Assembly: GCF_003390915.1 (NCBI RefSeq)
Contig: NZ_QMEM01000001.1
Span: forward strand, 62,001-126,000
DNA from: Lewinella sp. IMCC34183
Lineage (GTDB): Bacteria; Bacteroidota; Bacteroidia; Chitinophagales; Saprospiraceae
Length of the DNA stretch: 64,000 bases
Direction of reading: 5' to 3'
In this document: piece by piece, positions 16,541-25,159 of the stretch
Numbering within the stretch: the stretch's first letter is position 1
How the letters are laid out: each line of letters opens with the position of its first letter
The notes under the pieces: model-generated
What the model was told of the DNA's origin: nothing
What the model saw: the letters and a program-made list of their open reading frames with translations, nothing else
The model's database searches: none
Made by a program: the position numbers and the translations under genes

Positions 16541-17515
16541 ATGAGCTTCCCCGCCATCCTCTGTGCCGGCGAAGTGCTGATCGACCTGATCAGCACCGAG
16601 TACGCCGACTCCTTTCGTTCCGCCGCCACCTACCGCCGCTTCGTAGGCGGAAGTCCGGCCAACCTGGCCGCCAACCTGGCCCTGCTCGGGCAGTCCGCGG
16701 GCCTGCTGGCCACCGTAGGCTGTGACGACAGCGGCGCCCTGATCCTCGAGGAACTGCAACAGCGGGGGGTAGACATCACCTGTGTGCGGCGTACCTCCGC
16801 CTACCCGACCACGGCCATCCTCGTGACGCGCTCGCGGAAGGTCAGCGACTTCGAAGCCTACCGTTCCGCCGACCTGCACATCCTACCCGGTCAGGTACAC
16901 CGTGGCATGACGGATAAACTGCGAATTTTTCATACAACGGCCTTCGCCCTTAGCCGGGAACCGGCCCGCGGAACCCTACTGGAGGTTGCCGCGCGGGTGG
17001 CGGAAGCGGGGCGGCGGCTGAGCATTGACGCGAACTACGCCGCCAAGATCTGGCCCGACCGCGACGAGGCGCGGCGTACGCTGGCCGCCTACCTCGGGTT
17101 ACCGGGCGGCCGGGCCCTGGCCAAGTTCAGTGACGTCGACTACGAACGGCTCTTCGGCGTACCGGTTTCCGATCCCGCGAAGGCGGCCAGTCGCATTCAC
17201 GACTGGGGGGCGGAAGTGGTGTGCCTGACGCTCGGCGAGCGCGGGTGCCATGTTTCCACACCAGCAGGAGCGTTCACCCTGGCTACGCGGCCCGTGGACG
17301 TGGCCGACACCACGGGGGCGGGGGACGCGTTCTGGTCTGGCTTCCTGGCCGCCCACCTGGCGGGAAACTCGTGGGAATACTGCGCCCTGGCCGGACGCGG
17401 GGTAGCGGAGCAAAAGCTCGTCACCGTTGGCCCGCTGCGGAAACCGATCTCGCTAAAGAAGATCCTGGACCTTGCCGGCTCCGGCCCCCAGCCCGTAGCC
17501 GTATCGCGACCGTAG
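16541..17515 (+). CDS. PfkB/ribokinase-family carbohydrate kinase
   Basis: 324 aa from the ATG at 16541, preceded by a TATCTTGC box at 16529-16536. The N-terminal signature is FVGGSPANLAANLALLG (residues ~37-53). The C-terminal signature is VADTTGAGDAFWSGFLAAHL, with the catalytic Asp of GAGD. The family phosphorylates sugars such as fructose, 2-keto-3-deoxygluconate or ribose with ATP; fructokinase is the most similar style, but the substrate is not certain. It is divergent from ilvA and followed by rimM, which has its own promoter inside the 53-nt gap. Confidence 0.88.
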   Translation: MSFPAILCAGEVLIDLISTEYADSFRSAATYRRFVGGSPANLAANLALLGQSAGLLATVGCDDSGALILEELQQRGVDITCVRRTSAYPTTAILVTRSRKVSDFEAYRSADLHILPGQVHRGMTDKLRIFHTTAFALSREPARGTLLEVAARVAEAGRRLSIDANYAAKIWPDRDEARRTLAAYLGLPGGRALAKFSDVDYERLFGVPVSDPAKAASRIHDWGAEVVCLTLGERGCHVSTPAGAFTLATRPVDVADTTGAGDAFWSGFLAAHLAGNSWEYCALAGRGVAEQKLVTVGPLRKPISLKKILDLAGSGPQPVAVSRP

Positions 17516-17554
17516 ATTGGCAGACATCCGCTTCGTTCTGGTTCGGGCAGGTAG

Positions 17555-17562
17555 TATCTTTG
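17555..17562 (+). promoter_or_regulatory. -7 element (TATCTTTG) for rimM
   Basis: Exact TAnnTTTG match, 6 nt before the rimM ATG at 17569. Predicts a leaderless transcript. Confidence 0.6.
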
Positions 17563-17568
17563 CGGGTA

Positions 17569-18069
17569 ATGGAACTCGTACAGATCGGCACGACGGGACG
17601 GCCCCACGGCATCCGGGGCGAACTTACGCTCTTCGTTGACGAATGCTACGAGGACGATCTGCTGCTCGCCCGCGCGATACTGGTCGGCGAGAAGCCCATT
17701 CCTTACTTCGTGGAGCGGTTCCGGCAGGGAGGAAAGCTTACCGTGAAGCTCGAGCGCTTCGACACGCGCGAGCAGGTCTCCCTGTTGTCCAACAAGCCGC
17801 TGCTGCTGCCGGCCTCCGAAGTGAGTGCCGAGGCGCCGGACGAAGCGACCCCCTGGGACGGGGTGGTGGGGTACTGTATCCAGGCCGAGGGGTATCCGGA
17901 AATGGGGCCCATCGTCGGTATCGTGGACCTGCCGGAGCACTACCTCGCCGAAATAACCCACCAGGAGAAGACCGTTTACATTCCGCTGCACGAGGACCTG
18001 ATCCGCGAGGTCCGCGGGGAGGAATCCGTACTGCTGATGGAGTTGCCCGGTGGTCTGCTGGACCTCTAG
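17569..18069 (+). CDS. rimM: Ribosome maturation factor RimM
   Basis: 166 aa. The N-terminal RimM beta-barrel begins QIGTTGRPHGIRGELTLFVD, with the family GxxGxxGE pattern. The PRC-barrel half has IVGIVDLPEHYLAEI and YIPLHEDLI. It assists 30S head assembly by binding protein S19. The start at 17569 is fixed by the -7 box 6 nt upstream; the frame stays open further upstream only because it runs through the end of the kinase gene. The usual partners rpsP and trmD are not next to it, so the common rpsP-rimM-trmD order is broken here. Confidence 0.92.
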   Translation: MELVQIGTTGRPHGIRGELTLFVDECYEDDLLLARAILVGEKPIPYFVERFRQGGKLTVKLERFDTREQVSLLSNKPLLLPASEVSAEAPDEATPWDGVVGYCIQAEGYPEMGPIVGIVDLPEHYLAEITHQEKTVYIPLHEDLIREVRGEESVLLMELPGGLLDL

Positions 18070-18078
18070 GACCGCTGA

Positions 18079-19059
18079 CTACCGGACGATAAGCTTTCCG
18101 GATTGGCGACCGGCGGGGCCATCGATGTGATAAATGTAGAGCCCCGCGGGCAGGATGGATAGCTCCCACTGCACCTGCGCGCCGCCGCCGCTGGCGGGTA
18201 CCCGCTTTCGGAATACGTTGCGGCCCGTCGGGTCGGTCAACCCGACGGTATAGGAGCCCGAGGAACCAGTCTGGAAGGAAAGGGTAGCGCTGGCCCGGGC
18301 GGGATTGGGGCTAACGCTGGCGGCGTAGTCGGCGGTCGGCAGGTTGAAGACCGGATTCGGGTCGGTTTCGGTGTCCACGACCACGCGGATAAACAGTTCC
18401 ACGTTCAGGCCGGCGCGATTGTCGGCGAGGGTAGTATAGCGCAGGGTCCCCGAAGCGTCCGGTATCCCTTCGATGACGTTGGTCCCGTCGCCGCAGCCGG
18501 GATTGGTGTGGTAAATGCCCACGTAGCCGGTGTCCGATTCGGCGTATGCCTCATCGAAATTGACCCCCACCAGGAAGGATGATTCCTCCAGTAACAGGGG
18601 TTCCGGGAAGGTGAAATTGGTATACGATCCATTGCGCCCCGGTTGCGTGAAGTCGCCTACCCGGACGCTATCGCTGACGGCGATCAGCCGGCCGATCGTA
18701 TCGCTGGCGGTGGTATCGGCGTACAGTTCGACCCGCAGCTTGCGGTCCGCGATGTTGCCCTGGAAGGGGGCAAAAGCTACGCCGACCGAAGTTACGCGAA
18801 CCGGCTCGGTGGAGCCGCGCTCGATGCGCTGCAGTTTCAGGCGGTCACCGTCCGAGTTGGCACCCGTGACGAAACCTTGACCGATTACGACGCCAAAAAT
18901 CTGGAAGTTCTCCGCGCACGGTTCCGTGAGGATGGCCGAAGTGAGGGTATCAACGACCAGCCGGGAAGCGGCGACGAAGCCGGGCCGGCTACCGGACTGG
19001 GCAGCGCAAACGCCCGAAACGGCGCACCAAAAAATGGCTATGCGGAGAAAAGTATTCAT
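18079..19059 (-). CDS. Secreted protein with T9SS type A sorting domain (paralogue 1)
   Basis: 326 aa. A signal peptide (IAIFWCAVSGVCAAQS) is followed by a beta-rich domain of ~200 residues with CAENFQIFGVVIGQG and VELYADTTASDT; I do not recognise it as a named family. The last ~80 residues form a T9SS C-terminal sorting domain: SPNPARASATLSF, then GLYIYHIDGPAGRQSGKLIV. The protein should cross the outer membrane through T9SS and be anchored or released. It is a tandem paralogue of the gene at 19124-20167, sharing the same domain layout, and starts 14 nt beyond a strong terminator hairpin. No catalytic motif seen. Confidence 0.85.
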   Translation of the reverse strand: MNTFLRIAIFWCAVSGVCAAQSGSRPGFVAASRLVVDTLTSAILTEPCAENFQIFGVVIGQGFVTGANSDGDRLKLQRIERGSTEPVRVTSVGVAFAPFQGNIADRKLRVELYADTTASDTIGRLIAVSDSVRVGDFTQPGRNGSYTNFTFPEPLLLEESSFLVGVNFDEAYAESDTGYVGIYHTNPGCGDGTNVIEGIPDASGTLRYTTLADNRAGLNVELFIRVVVDTETDPNPVFNLPTADYAASVSPNPARASATLSFQTGSSGSYTVGLTDPTGRNVFRKRVPASGGGAQVQWELSILPAGLYIYHIDGPAGRQSGKLIVR

Positions 19060-19072
19060 GGGAAGCAGGATA

Positions 19073-19110
19073 GAAAAAAGCCGCCCGGATCCGTAGGGAC
19101 CCGGGCGGCT
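19073..19110 (-). terminator. Intrinsic terminator between the two T9SS cargo genes
   Basis: Perfect 10-bp stem AGCCGCCCGG (19079-19088)/CCGGGCGGCT (19101-19110), 12-nt loop. On the minus strand it is followed by a run of six T (19074-19079). It lies after the stop of the upstream paralogue and only 14 nt before the start of the downstream one, so it may also work as a leader hairpin. Confidence 0.85.
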
Positions 19111-19123
19111 ACCGGAGTAAAAT

Positions 19124-20167
19124 TTATTGCTTGATCACCTTACCGGACTGCCGGCCCTCGGGGCCGTCGATGTGGTAAAGGTAAAGGCCAGTAGAGAGGT
19201 CGGAAAGGTCCCATTCCAACTGTTGCGTGCCGGACCGTCCCTCAATCTTTTGTTGCCGGAGTACTTTACCCGCCAGATCAGTCAGGCTGGCCGAGTAGGT
19301 CCGGGGCATCGAACCGGCCACGAACTTAAAGAGTGCGTTGCCTGTGGTGGGGTTTGGCTGAACGCTAGCGTGGTAGTCCGCCGTTGGGGAATGGGTGGAC
19401 GTATTGATATCGGTCTCGATTGTCACAAAGACTACCAGCTCAATATCGATGTTGTCGGTTTGCTGCGTATTGGGGTCGGTGAAGGAGTAGCTGTTTGCGA
19501 TGCTGCTGTAGAGCGTATTTCCGTTCTCTTCGTAGGTTTCGAAGGTATTGGTGCCGCTTCCGCAACCGTCCTGGGTACTGAAAAGGCCGATGTAGCCCTC
19601 TTCATTCGAGGTATAGGTGTCGGCAAAATCGATGCCGATCAGGAAGGAACTGTCGGTCTGGACCAGCACGGGAGTCGAAAAATTGAAGGTGGTCAACGCG
19701 ATTTGGCCGGTCGGAGGAAGCACGATGTCGTCTACCTGTATGGATTCGCTGCCGCCCAGAAAACTGCCGAACGACCCGTCGGCCCCGAGATCATCGTAGA
19801 CTACCGCCCGGACGGAGGTATTGCTTATTTCGTCATCGTAATCTGCAAACGCCACCGAAATGCTGGTCACCAGGAAGGGCGCGTTGGAATTGGCCTGGAT
19901 GCGCTGCAGTATGCTTAGGGTCCCGAGGGCGTTGCTGCCTAGAACATACCCGGGTATTTCCTCAGTGATGCCGTATATGGTCACGGTTTCTGCACAGGGA
20001 TCGGTCAGGACATCGGGTGCCAATGTGTCCGCAACTGCCTTTGCGATCGACACGGGGGGCTTGGTTAGCCTGACTGTAGATATAGGTTCGAGATCGATGG
20101 GCTGCTGCGCGTAGATCGTAGCGGAAACGAGCAGGGTCAGTAAGGAAAAAAGTAAGGTCTTCATCAT
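19124..20167 (-). CDS. Secreted protein with T9SS type A sorting domain (paralogue 2)
   Basis: 347 aa, starting ATG-ATG (20167 or 20164). The signal peptide LLFSLLTLLVSATIYAQQ is followed by a domain like that of paralogue 1 (DPCAETVTIYGITEEIPGY, then VRAVVYDDLGADG) and the sorting domain (VQPNPTTGNALFKF ... GLYLYHIDGPEGRQSGKVI). The shared pattern of a conserved Cys soon after the start (DPCAE/EPCAE) and a second Cys in a GCG(S/D)GTN segment suggests a disulfide-stabilised beta-sandwich. Tandem duplication is the likely origin. Function unknown. Probably an extracellular or surface protein. Confidence 0.85.
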   Translation of the reverse strand: MMKTLLFSLLTLLVSATIYAQQPIDLEPISTVRLTKPPVSIAKAVADTLAPDVLTDPCAETVTIYGITEEIPGYVLGSNALGTLSILQRIQANSNAPFLVTSISVAFADYDDEISNTSVRAVVYDDLGADGSFGSFLGGSESIQVDDIVLPPTGQIALTTFNFSTPVLVQTDSSFLIGIDFADTYTSNEEGYIGLFSTQDGCGSGTNTFETYEENGNTLYSSIANSYSFTDPNTQQTDNIDIELVVFVTIETDINTSTHSPTADYHASVQPNPTTGNALFKFVAGSMPRTYSASLTDLAGKVLRQQKIEGRSGTQQLEWDLSDLSTGLYLYHIDGPEGRQSGKVIKQ

Positions 20168-20256
20168 GCGGGGAGTTTTGGGATGTAGTTAAATGCAGTC
20201 CTAAGATCACCCATTTGTTCCCAGCAATCGGTGAATTATTTTCCCTTAAGAAAACT

Positions 20257-20844
20257 TTATCTCCGGTACGCTGCCATCTGCCGCGCGATGTATTTGCCGA
20301 TAATATCGAACTCCAGGTTGACCTGGCTTCCGACATCCAACGTACCGAAGTTAGTATGCGCATGGGTGTAGGGGATGATGGCCACCCGGAAGGTGTCATC
20401 GGTGGGGGTGACGACCGTCAGGCTTACCCCGTTGACGCAAATGCTGCCCTTATCGACCAGCAGGTCATCGCTCGCGTAGCGGAAGGTGTAGTACCAGCTG
20501 CCGCCGCTTTCTACTACCTCGATGCATTCGCCTACGGTATCGACGTGGCCCTGTACGATGTGCCCGTCGAGGCGTGCCCCGGCCTGCATGGCCCGCTCCA
20601 GGTTTACCGTACCGCCGATCCGCCAGTCCCCGAGGCGGGTACGGTCGAGCGTCTCCCGGATAGCCGTGACGGTGTGGGTCCCCTCCCCGAGGGCGACCAC
20701 CGTCAGGCAGACGCCATCGTGGGCCAGGCTCTGGTCGATCTTCAGTTCGGCGCTGATCGGGCTTGCTACGCTGAAGTGGACGTTTTCGTCTTCCCGGACG
20801 ATATCCGTAAGGGTGCCGGCGGCTTCGATGATTCCTGTGAACAT
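20257..20844 (-). CDS. ribE: Riboflavin synthase alpha chain
   Basis: 195 aa from the ATG at 20844, giving the canonical start MFTGIIEAAG; in-frame codons further upstream overlap the end of the GH31 gene. Two lumazine-binding repeats are visible, each with a GVCLTVV/GVSLTVV segment and an HIVQGHVDTVG or TNFGTL motif. It dismutates two 6,7-dimethyl-8-ribityllumazine molecules to riboflavin. The start is 25 nt after the GH31 stop on the same strand, so it may be transcribed with it. It provides the substrate of RibF (2.2 kb). Length fits the family. Confidence 0.95.
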   Translation of the reverse strand: MFTGIIEAAGTLTDIVREDENVHFSVASPISAELKIDQSLAHDGVCLTVVALGEGTHTVTAIRETLDRTRLGDWRIGGTVNLERAMQAGARLDGHIVQGHVDTVGECIEVVESGGSWYYTFRYASDDLLVDKGSICVNGVSLTVVTPTDDTFRVAIIPYTHAHTNFGTLDVGSQVNLEFDIIGKYIARQMAAYRR

Positions 20845-20869
20845 GGTAGGGCAGTTTTGGTGGGCGGGC

Positions 20870-23401
20870 TTACTCGATGACGACCCGCCGGAAATCGTAG
20901 GGTACCTCAACGGAGGCGGTCTGCCGGTCAAAACGCGGCGCGTCGGGTAAAAGGTTTCCGTCGACGGTCACGCGGCCCGGGGCTTCGTTCAGTCCGATTA
21001 GTTGGATGACCATGGTTTGGAAGCCGCTGCGAAAATCGCCCTCCCACGCCTGTTCCACCGTCACGGCGCCGCCCTCTCGAACCAGGGTGAAGGTGCGGCG
21101 GCTATACTGCCCGGTTTCGTAGCCATACCCATCGCCTGCATCCCAGTAGAAGCTTCCGGTGCCCGCATTGTCCAGGTACACGGATAGTTCCAGCCGTTCG
21201 GCATCGCGCAGGGCGGCTGTGTGCTGGACCACCGGTACCGTGGGCACGATCGCGCCAGCCCGCACGAAGATGGGCAACCGGTCGGCGTGCAGACGGATAC
21301 GTACCGTGCGGCCCCCTTCGAAGCGCTTGCCGGTCCAGAAGCTGTACCAGTTGCCCCGGGGCAGGTAGACGGTCAGGCTCTTTACCCCGGGCTGAACGAC
21401 GGGGCAGACCAGCAAGTCTTCGCCCGCCAGGAACTGGTCGGCGTACTTGCGGCAGCGCGCATCGTTTTGGTCGTAGAAAAACAGGTTGCGCAGGACCGGC
21501 ACGCCGGTAGCCACGTGGCGTTCGAAGGCGGTATAGAGGTAGGGCAACAAGCGGTAACGTAGCTCGATGGCCTTCCGGTTGCGGTCGGTATGCTCGCCGC
21601 CGTGTACCCACGGTTCTTGGTCCTGTCGGTTGTTGGCTTCCGCCTCCTTGACTTCGTCGGCCTCGGCCTCCGCCGCCCCGTCGGTGTTGTTGCCCATGCT
21701 GTGGATGCGCATCAGCGGGTGGAAGACCGCTAGTTGCAGCCAGCGGGTGAGCAATTCGGGACTGGGGTCGTCCACGAATCCCCCGATATCGGTACCCACG
21801 AAGCTGTATCCGCTGATCGATAGCCGCAGGCACTGCCGGTTGGCCAGGGCGAGGTGCTCCCAGCTGGCAATGTTGTCGCCGGTCCACAGCGAAGCGAACC
21901 GCTGGCCGCCGCTGTAGTTGGCCCGGGCCAGCAGGAAGGGGCGCTTGGCGGGCTGCAGCTTGCGGAGCCCTTCGTAGGTGGCGCGGGCCATCTGCATGCC
22001 GTAGATGTTGTGTGCCTTTTTGTGGTCGCCCGTCTGTCCGTCAAAGTCGTGACGTACGTCGGGCGGGAAGGTCATGGCGTTGACCTTGAACATGGCGGGC
22101 TCGTTCATGTCGTTCCAGAAACCGCTGACGCCCTGCTCGACGTAGAGCTCCCGGTAAAGTTGTCCCCACCAGTCGCGGACGCGCGGGTTGGTGTAGTCGG
22201 GCCACACGCACTGCGGCGGCCAAACCGGGCCCACCATCTGCTCGCCGGTGCTGCGGCGGCAGAAGGCATCGATCTTTACCCCTTCCGCGTACACCGGGTA
22301 GTCTTCGTCGACCCGGATTCCCGGGTCGATCATGACCACTGTATGGAAGCCTTCGGCCGCCAGGGCGGAGATCATTTCCTTTGGGTCGGGGAAGTACTCC
22401 GGGTTCCAGGTAAAGCAGCGGTATTCGTCCATGTAGTCGATGTCCAGGTAGATGGCATCACAGGGGATCGCTTTTACCCGGAAGGCATCGGCTACCTCCC
22501 GGACCCGCTCCTCGGGGTAGTAGCTCCACCGGCACTGGTGGTAGCCGAGGCTCCAGAGGGGCGGAAGTTCGGGCACGCCCGTGAGGCCTGCGTAGCGGCT
22601 GGCCACGCGGTCGAGTTGGGGGCCGGCGATGAAGTAATAGTCGAAGGCTCCGCCGTCGGCCCAGAGGGTCACGAGCCCGTCGCCGTTGCTGTCGAAGTCG
22701 AAGTGCGTGCGGTAGGTGTTGTCCAGAAACACACCGTAGCCACGGCCGTCGCGCAGACCGTAGAAGAACGGTACGGCCCGGTAAAGCGCGTCGCGTTCGC
22801 GGCCGTAAGCGAAGGAGTCGGTGGTCCAGTTCTCGAAGGTTCGCCCGCGCAGGTCGGTGTCCCAGGCCTTATCGCCGAGGCCGTAGAAGTGTTCCTTTTC
22901 GGCGGCCAGTAGCTGTACCCGCACCTGGTCGAGTCCCTTCATCAGTGTAGTGCGCGCGTAGAAGGGAGTAGCCTGCCGGTGAAGTTCGGTACCCGACGCT
23001 AGTTCCGTGATGGCCACGGCTCCGTCGGTGCCGTCGATGTGTATCCGTAGGGCCGCGGTCTCCAGGTAATGGCCGCTGCCCTCCGTGTACTGCCGCAGCG
23101 TGGCGGCGGCGGGACGGGCTTCCGGGGCGCGGGCGTAGCTGAAGTCGGGGGCGGGAGCGCGGTACCCGTACGTAAAGCGGACGAGGTGATCCGACCAGAT
23201 CTCCACCACCAGAAATACCGTGCCCTCGGAAACGAACGCAAACCGGTGCTCGTCGATCCGCCGCACTTCGCTGATGCGACCGACGGAGTGATTGTAGTAT
23301 ACGTCTTCGTACCGCAGCGTACTCAGGGTATCACCTTCGAAAACGGTGCCGGGCGCGGGCTGGTAGGGAAGACGCGGGGTCCCTTGCTTTACATTAACCA
23401 T
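20870..23401 (-). CDS. GH31 family alpha-glucosidase
   Basis: 843 aa, no clear signal peptide (starts MVNVKQGTPRLPYQ), so cytoplasmic is likely. An N-terminal galactose-mutarotase-like domain precedes the (beta/alpha)8 barrel with HQCRWSYYPEERV, LDIDYMDEY, and the nucleophile motif FWNDMNEP (Asp431). The acid/base region WTGDNIASWEHL and SGYSFVGTDIGGF follow, then two beta domains. The family removes alpha-linked glucose from oligosaccharides. An unusual acidic insert (AEAEADEVKEAEANNRQDQE) sits between FHPLMRIHSMGN and the next barrel helix. A TACCTTCG box lies 5 nt before the ATG. Confidence 0.95.
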   Translation of the reverse strand: MVNVKQGTPRLPYQPAPGTVFEGDTLSTLRYEDVYYNHSVGRISEVRRIDEHRFAFVSEGTVFLVVEIWSDHLVRFTYGYRAPAPDFSYARAPEARPAAATLRQYTEGSGHYLETAALRIHIDGTDGAVAITELASGTELHRQATPFYARTTLMKGLDQVRVQLLAAEKEHFYGLGDKAWDTDLRGRTFENWTTDSFAYGRERDALYRAVPFFYGLRDGRGYGVFLDNTYRTHFDFDSNGDGLVTLWADGGAFDYYFIAGPQLDRVASRYAGLTGVPELPPLWSLGYHQCRWSYYPEERVREVADAFRVKAIPCDAIYLDIDYMDEYRCFTWNPEYFPDPKEMISALAAEGFHTVVMIDPGIRVDEDYPVYAEGVKIDAFCRRSTGEQMVGPVWPPQCVWPDYTNPRVRDWWGQLYRELYVEQGVSGFWNDMNEPAMFKVNAMTFPPDVRHDFDGQTGDHKKAHNIYGMQMARATYEGLRKLQPAKRPFLLARANYSGGQRFASLWTGDNIASWEHLALANRQCLRLSISGYSFVGTDIGGFVDDPSPELLTRWLQLAVFHPLMRIHSMGNNTDGAAEAEADEVKEAEANNRQDQEPWVHGGEHTDRNRKAIELRYRLLPYLYTAFERHVATGVPVLRNLFFYDQNDARCRKYADQFLAGEDLLVCPVVQPGVKSLTVYLPRGNWYSFWTGKRFEGGRTVRIRLHADRLPIFVRAGAIVPTVPVVQHTAALRDAERLELSVYLDNAGTGSFYWDAGDGYGYETGQYSRRTFTLVREGGAVTVEQAWEGDFRSGFQTMVIQLIGLNEAPGRVTVDGNLLPDAPRFDRQTASVEVPYDFRRVVIE

Positions 23402-23421
23402 GGCCGCGAAGGTACCCAGCC

Positions 23422-24351
23422 TCAGTCATTCAGGTCCCAGTCGTAGTCCAGAAAGTAAAGTTCCTTTCCGGCCGGAATATTGGTCCGGAGGTAAGTGTTC
23501 AGAAATTTCGTTACATCCCCGAAATCCTCCGCGTACCAGTCGAAGAGCGGAGAAACCCGTACCACCTCTTCCTGGGTGACGTTGAATTGCTCGTTGTTGA
23601 TAAAGCTGCGGGTGGCCTTGGTGAGCATCTCCTCGAGCCGTGGGGCGGTGTAGGCCTGGTTGGCCAGGGGGGGACAGCTGACGGCGGCGCACACCAGCGC
23701 GAAGTGAATCCGGGGCTCGGAGAAGGTCGGACGGATGATCTGGTGTTCGATCTGGTCGAGGCTGTAACTCTTCCCTTCCAGGCGAATAAATTTCTGAGCC
23801 CAGGGCTCGTCGATGTCGCGGATACTGTTCACGGGCCAGTGGTCGAGGATCAACTGAATGGTGAAGGCATTGTACGCGTTGATCCAGTACGCCAGCGCCT
23901 CGTCGCGCGACCAGCCGTCGTCGGGTACGGCCCGGCCCAGCAGCTTCAGGTACTTCTTGAGTTGGGCACTGTCCTGGCGGAATCCTTCGTAGTTGACCCG
24001 GCCGTTGGCCGATACGTAGCGTTGCAGCAGCTGGTTCCACAGCTGGTGGTCGGGCGCATCCTGGGAAGCGGCGGCGGGCGCGGGGGCAGGCGGGGGCGCG
24101 GGTGCGGCGTTGGTGGGCGGCGGGGGCGGCACCGGTTTCGGGCGCGGGGTGGGCGTCGTGGGCTGGGCGGGCGGTGGTACGTTCTCCAGCGGAGCCTCCG
24201 GGGTCTGGTCGCGGGTGTAAGCGATCTGGTCCTGGACAATGGTTTCCGGGATTTCCGTACGCGCACCACTGCTCGGCGGTTCGGCCGAAGCCGGAGGCCC
24301 GTCAGCGCAGGAGAGGAGCAGGAATATCAGGGGAACAAGCAGTCGGATCAT
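23422..24351 (-). CDS. DUF547 domain lipoprotein with proline-rich linker
   Basis: 309 aa. The lipobox FLLLSCADG places the lipidated Cys at residue 15. A low-complexity Pro/Ala linker (residues ~58-95, PKPVPPPPPTNAAPAPPPAP) separates the membrane anchor from a C-terminal DUF547 domain: LAYWINAYNAFTIQLILDHWP, HFALVCAAVSCPPL and LSPLFDWYAEDFG-like VSPLFDWYAEDFGD. DUF547 is widespread and its function is not known; the conserved Cys pair and Trp-Asn motif hint at a papain-like or catalytic fold, but this is inference. It is probably periplasmic, held at a distance from the membrane by the rigid linker. Confidence 0.88.
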   Translation of the reverse strand: MIRLLVPLIFLLLSCADGPPASAEPPSSGARTEIPETIVQDQIAYTRDQTPEAPLENVPPPAQPTTPTPRPKPVPPPPPTNAAPAPPPAPAPAAASQDAPDHQLWNQLLQRYVSANGRVNYEGFRQDSAQLKKYLKLLGRAVPDDGWSRDEALAYWINAYNAFTIQLILDHWPVNSIRDIDEPWAQKFIRLEGKSYSLDQIEHQIIRPTFSEPRIHFALVCAAVSCPPLANQAYTAPRLEEMLTKATRSFINNEQFNVTQEEVVRVSPLFDWYAEDFGDVTKFLNTYLRTNIPAGKELYFLDYDWDLND

Positions 24352-24435
24352 ATCTGGGGTAGAACTATATCACGCATGCAAACAAGCGGGGAGGGGCAGC
24401 GTGTTCAATGGCCCCTTCACAGGACCGGCACGGGC

Positions 24436-24463
24436 AAAAAAAAGACCCGTGCAAAAGCACGGG
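24436..24463 (-). terminator. Intrinsic terminator T1
   Basis: 7-bp stem CCCGTGC (24446-24452)/GCACGGG (24457-24463) with a 4-nt loop. On the minus strand it is followed by TC and eight T. It would end a minus-strand transcript entering from ~24.6 kb, before the DUF547 gene. Confidence 0.85.
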
Positions 24464-24635
24464 CCAAAAAAAGCTTTCTAACTACCATAATAACAAAAAG
24501 TCACGGCGCATAATGCCGTTAAAAAACTTAATGCGCATTATTAGGTATATAAATACACTAATAATTCTCTTAGTCCCGGAATTCGGGCGAAATACATTCT
24601 GTATAGTTGTTTTACATTATCCACCCTTAGAACGA

Positions 24636-24672
24636 GGGGGGGTGGGGTGGCGTGACCCCATTTACGTGGGGT
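24636..24672. repeat. G-rich module, copy A
   Basis: Seven G, then TGGGGT, seven bases, CCCCA, six bases, TGGGG and T. Copy B at 25174-25208 has the same order with eight G and four bases in the first gap. On the minus strand the module ends 6 nt before TAAGGGTG, the position that in copy B holds the -7 box TATATTTG. The CCCCA/TGGGG arms form a 5-bp hairpin, and the G runs could form a G-quadruplex. Confidence 0.65.
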
Positions 24673-24678
24673 ATCACG

Positions 24679-24711
24679 AAAAAAGCCTGCGCAGTTTTGC
24701 GGAGGCTTTTA
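24679..24711. terminator. Bidirectional intrinsic terminator T2
   Basis: 13-bp stem with one mismatch: AAAAGCCTGCGCA (24681-24693)/TGCGGAGGCTTTT (24698-24710). It gives six T on the minus strand and four on the plus strand. It separates copy A of the G-rich module from the GC-rich segment 24712-24960. Confidence 0.75.
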
Positions 24712-24966
24712 TCGTACTGGCCGATCATCGGCGCAGCGAAGGTCACGACAGGACGGAGCACACTCCCAAACAGCTGACCGGTACGGGCAATGGCGTTGGG
24801 GTGGTACAAGGTGGGTTGTTTCAGGTTAGGTGAGTGATGCGCGGCGAAACCGCAGCTCCGCCAATACGGTAAAAGTAGGTGCGGCCCGTGCCGCAGGTAA
24901 CCCCACAGTCGTGTGGTAAGCACGCAAAAGGGCGGTGGCGTGCGCGGCTAACGATCAGGTAGGGAC

Positions 24967-24997
24967 AAAAAAAGACCCGCACGTTGCACCGTGCGGG
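24967..24997 (-). terminator. Intrinsic terminator T3
   Basis: Perfect 8-bp stem CCCGCACG (24976-24983)/CGTGCGGG (24990-24997), 6-nt loop. On the minus strand it is followed by TC and seven T. Its layout and tail resemble T1 (GGCCCG... CGGGTC plus T run). Confidence 0.87.
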
Positions 24998-25155
24998 CCT
25001 TAAGTCTTAATTCGTCTACTGAAAATTGTCCTTGGGGCACAGAGCCCGAAAACAGCTTCGAAGAAAAAGGTGGAGGAGAAAAAACTCCTACTCCCGTTAA
25101 GTGATTAGGTTTAAGAATGAGAGACAAAAATAAAGGGAACGTTTCCCTTTGCTGC
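24967..25155 (-). ncRNA. Candidate structured small RNA, ~190 nt
   Basis: The interval runs from a near-consensus promoter (TTTG-N20-TATATTTG, 25191 to 25160, minus) to a strong intrinsic terminator. It holds no plausible protein: the only open minus frame crosses both the promoter and the terminator. Near the 5' end is an 8-bp hairpin AAAGGGAA/TTCCCTTT with a T-rich tail. A 4-5 bp GGAG/CTCC hairpin with a T6 loop lies in the middle, and GGGC/GCCC follows. TCTTAA near the 5' side can pair with TTAAGA before the terminator. Size and stand-alone setting fit a 6S-type regulatory RNA (the 6S-Flavo class is known in this phylum), but I cannot show that match. The 5' end is estimated from the -7 box. 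Confidence 0.55.
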
Positions 25156-25159
25156 AGTG

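Noticed and set aside
24617-24625. A DnaA-box-like TTATCCACC inside an AT-rich segment, suggesting a replication origin.
   Set aside because: It is a single 8/9 match; this is expected by chance several times in 64 kb. No cluster of boxes and no dnaA or gidA neighbour were found.
24712-24960. GTGTGGTAAGCACGC and GGTAACCCC look slightly like RNase P RNA.
   Set aside because: The universal GAGGAAAGTCC and ACAGAAA cores are missing and the order is wrong.
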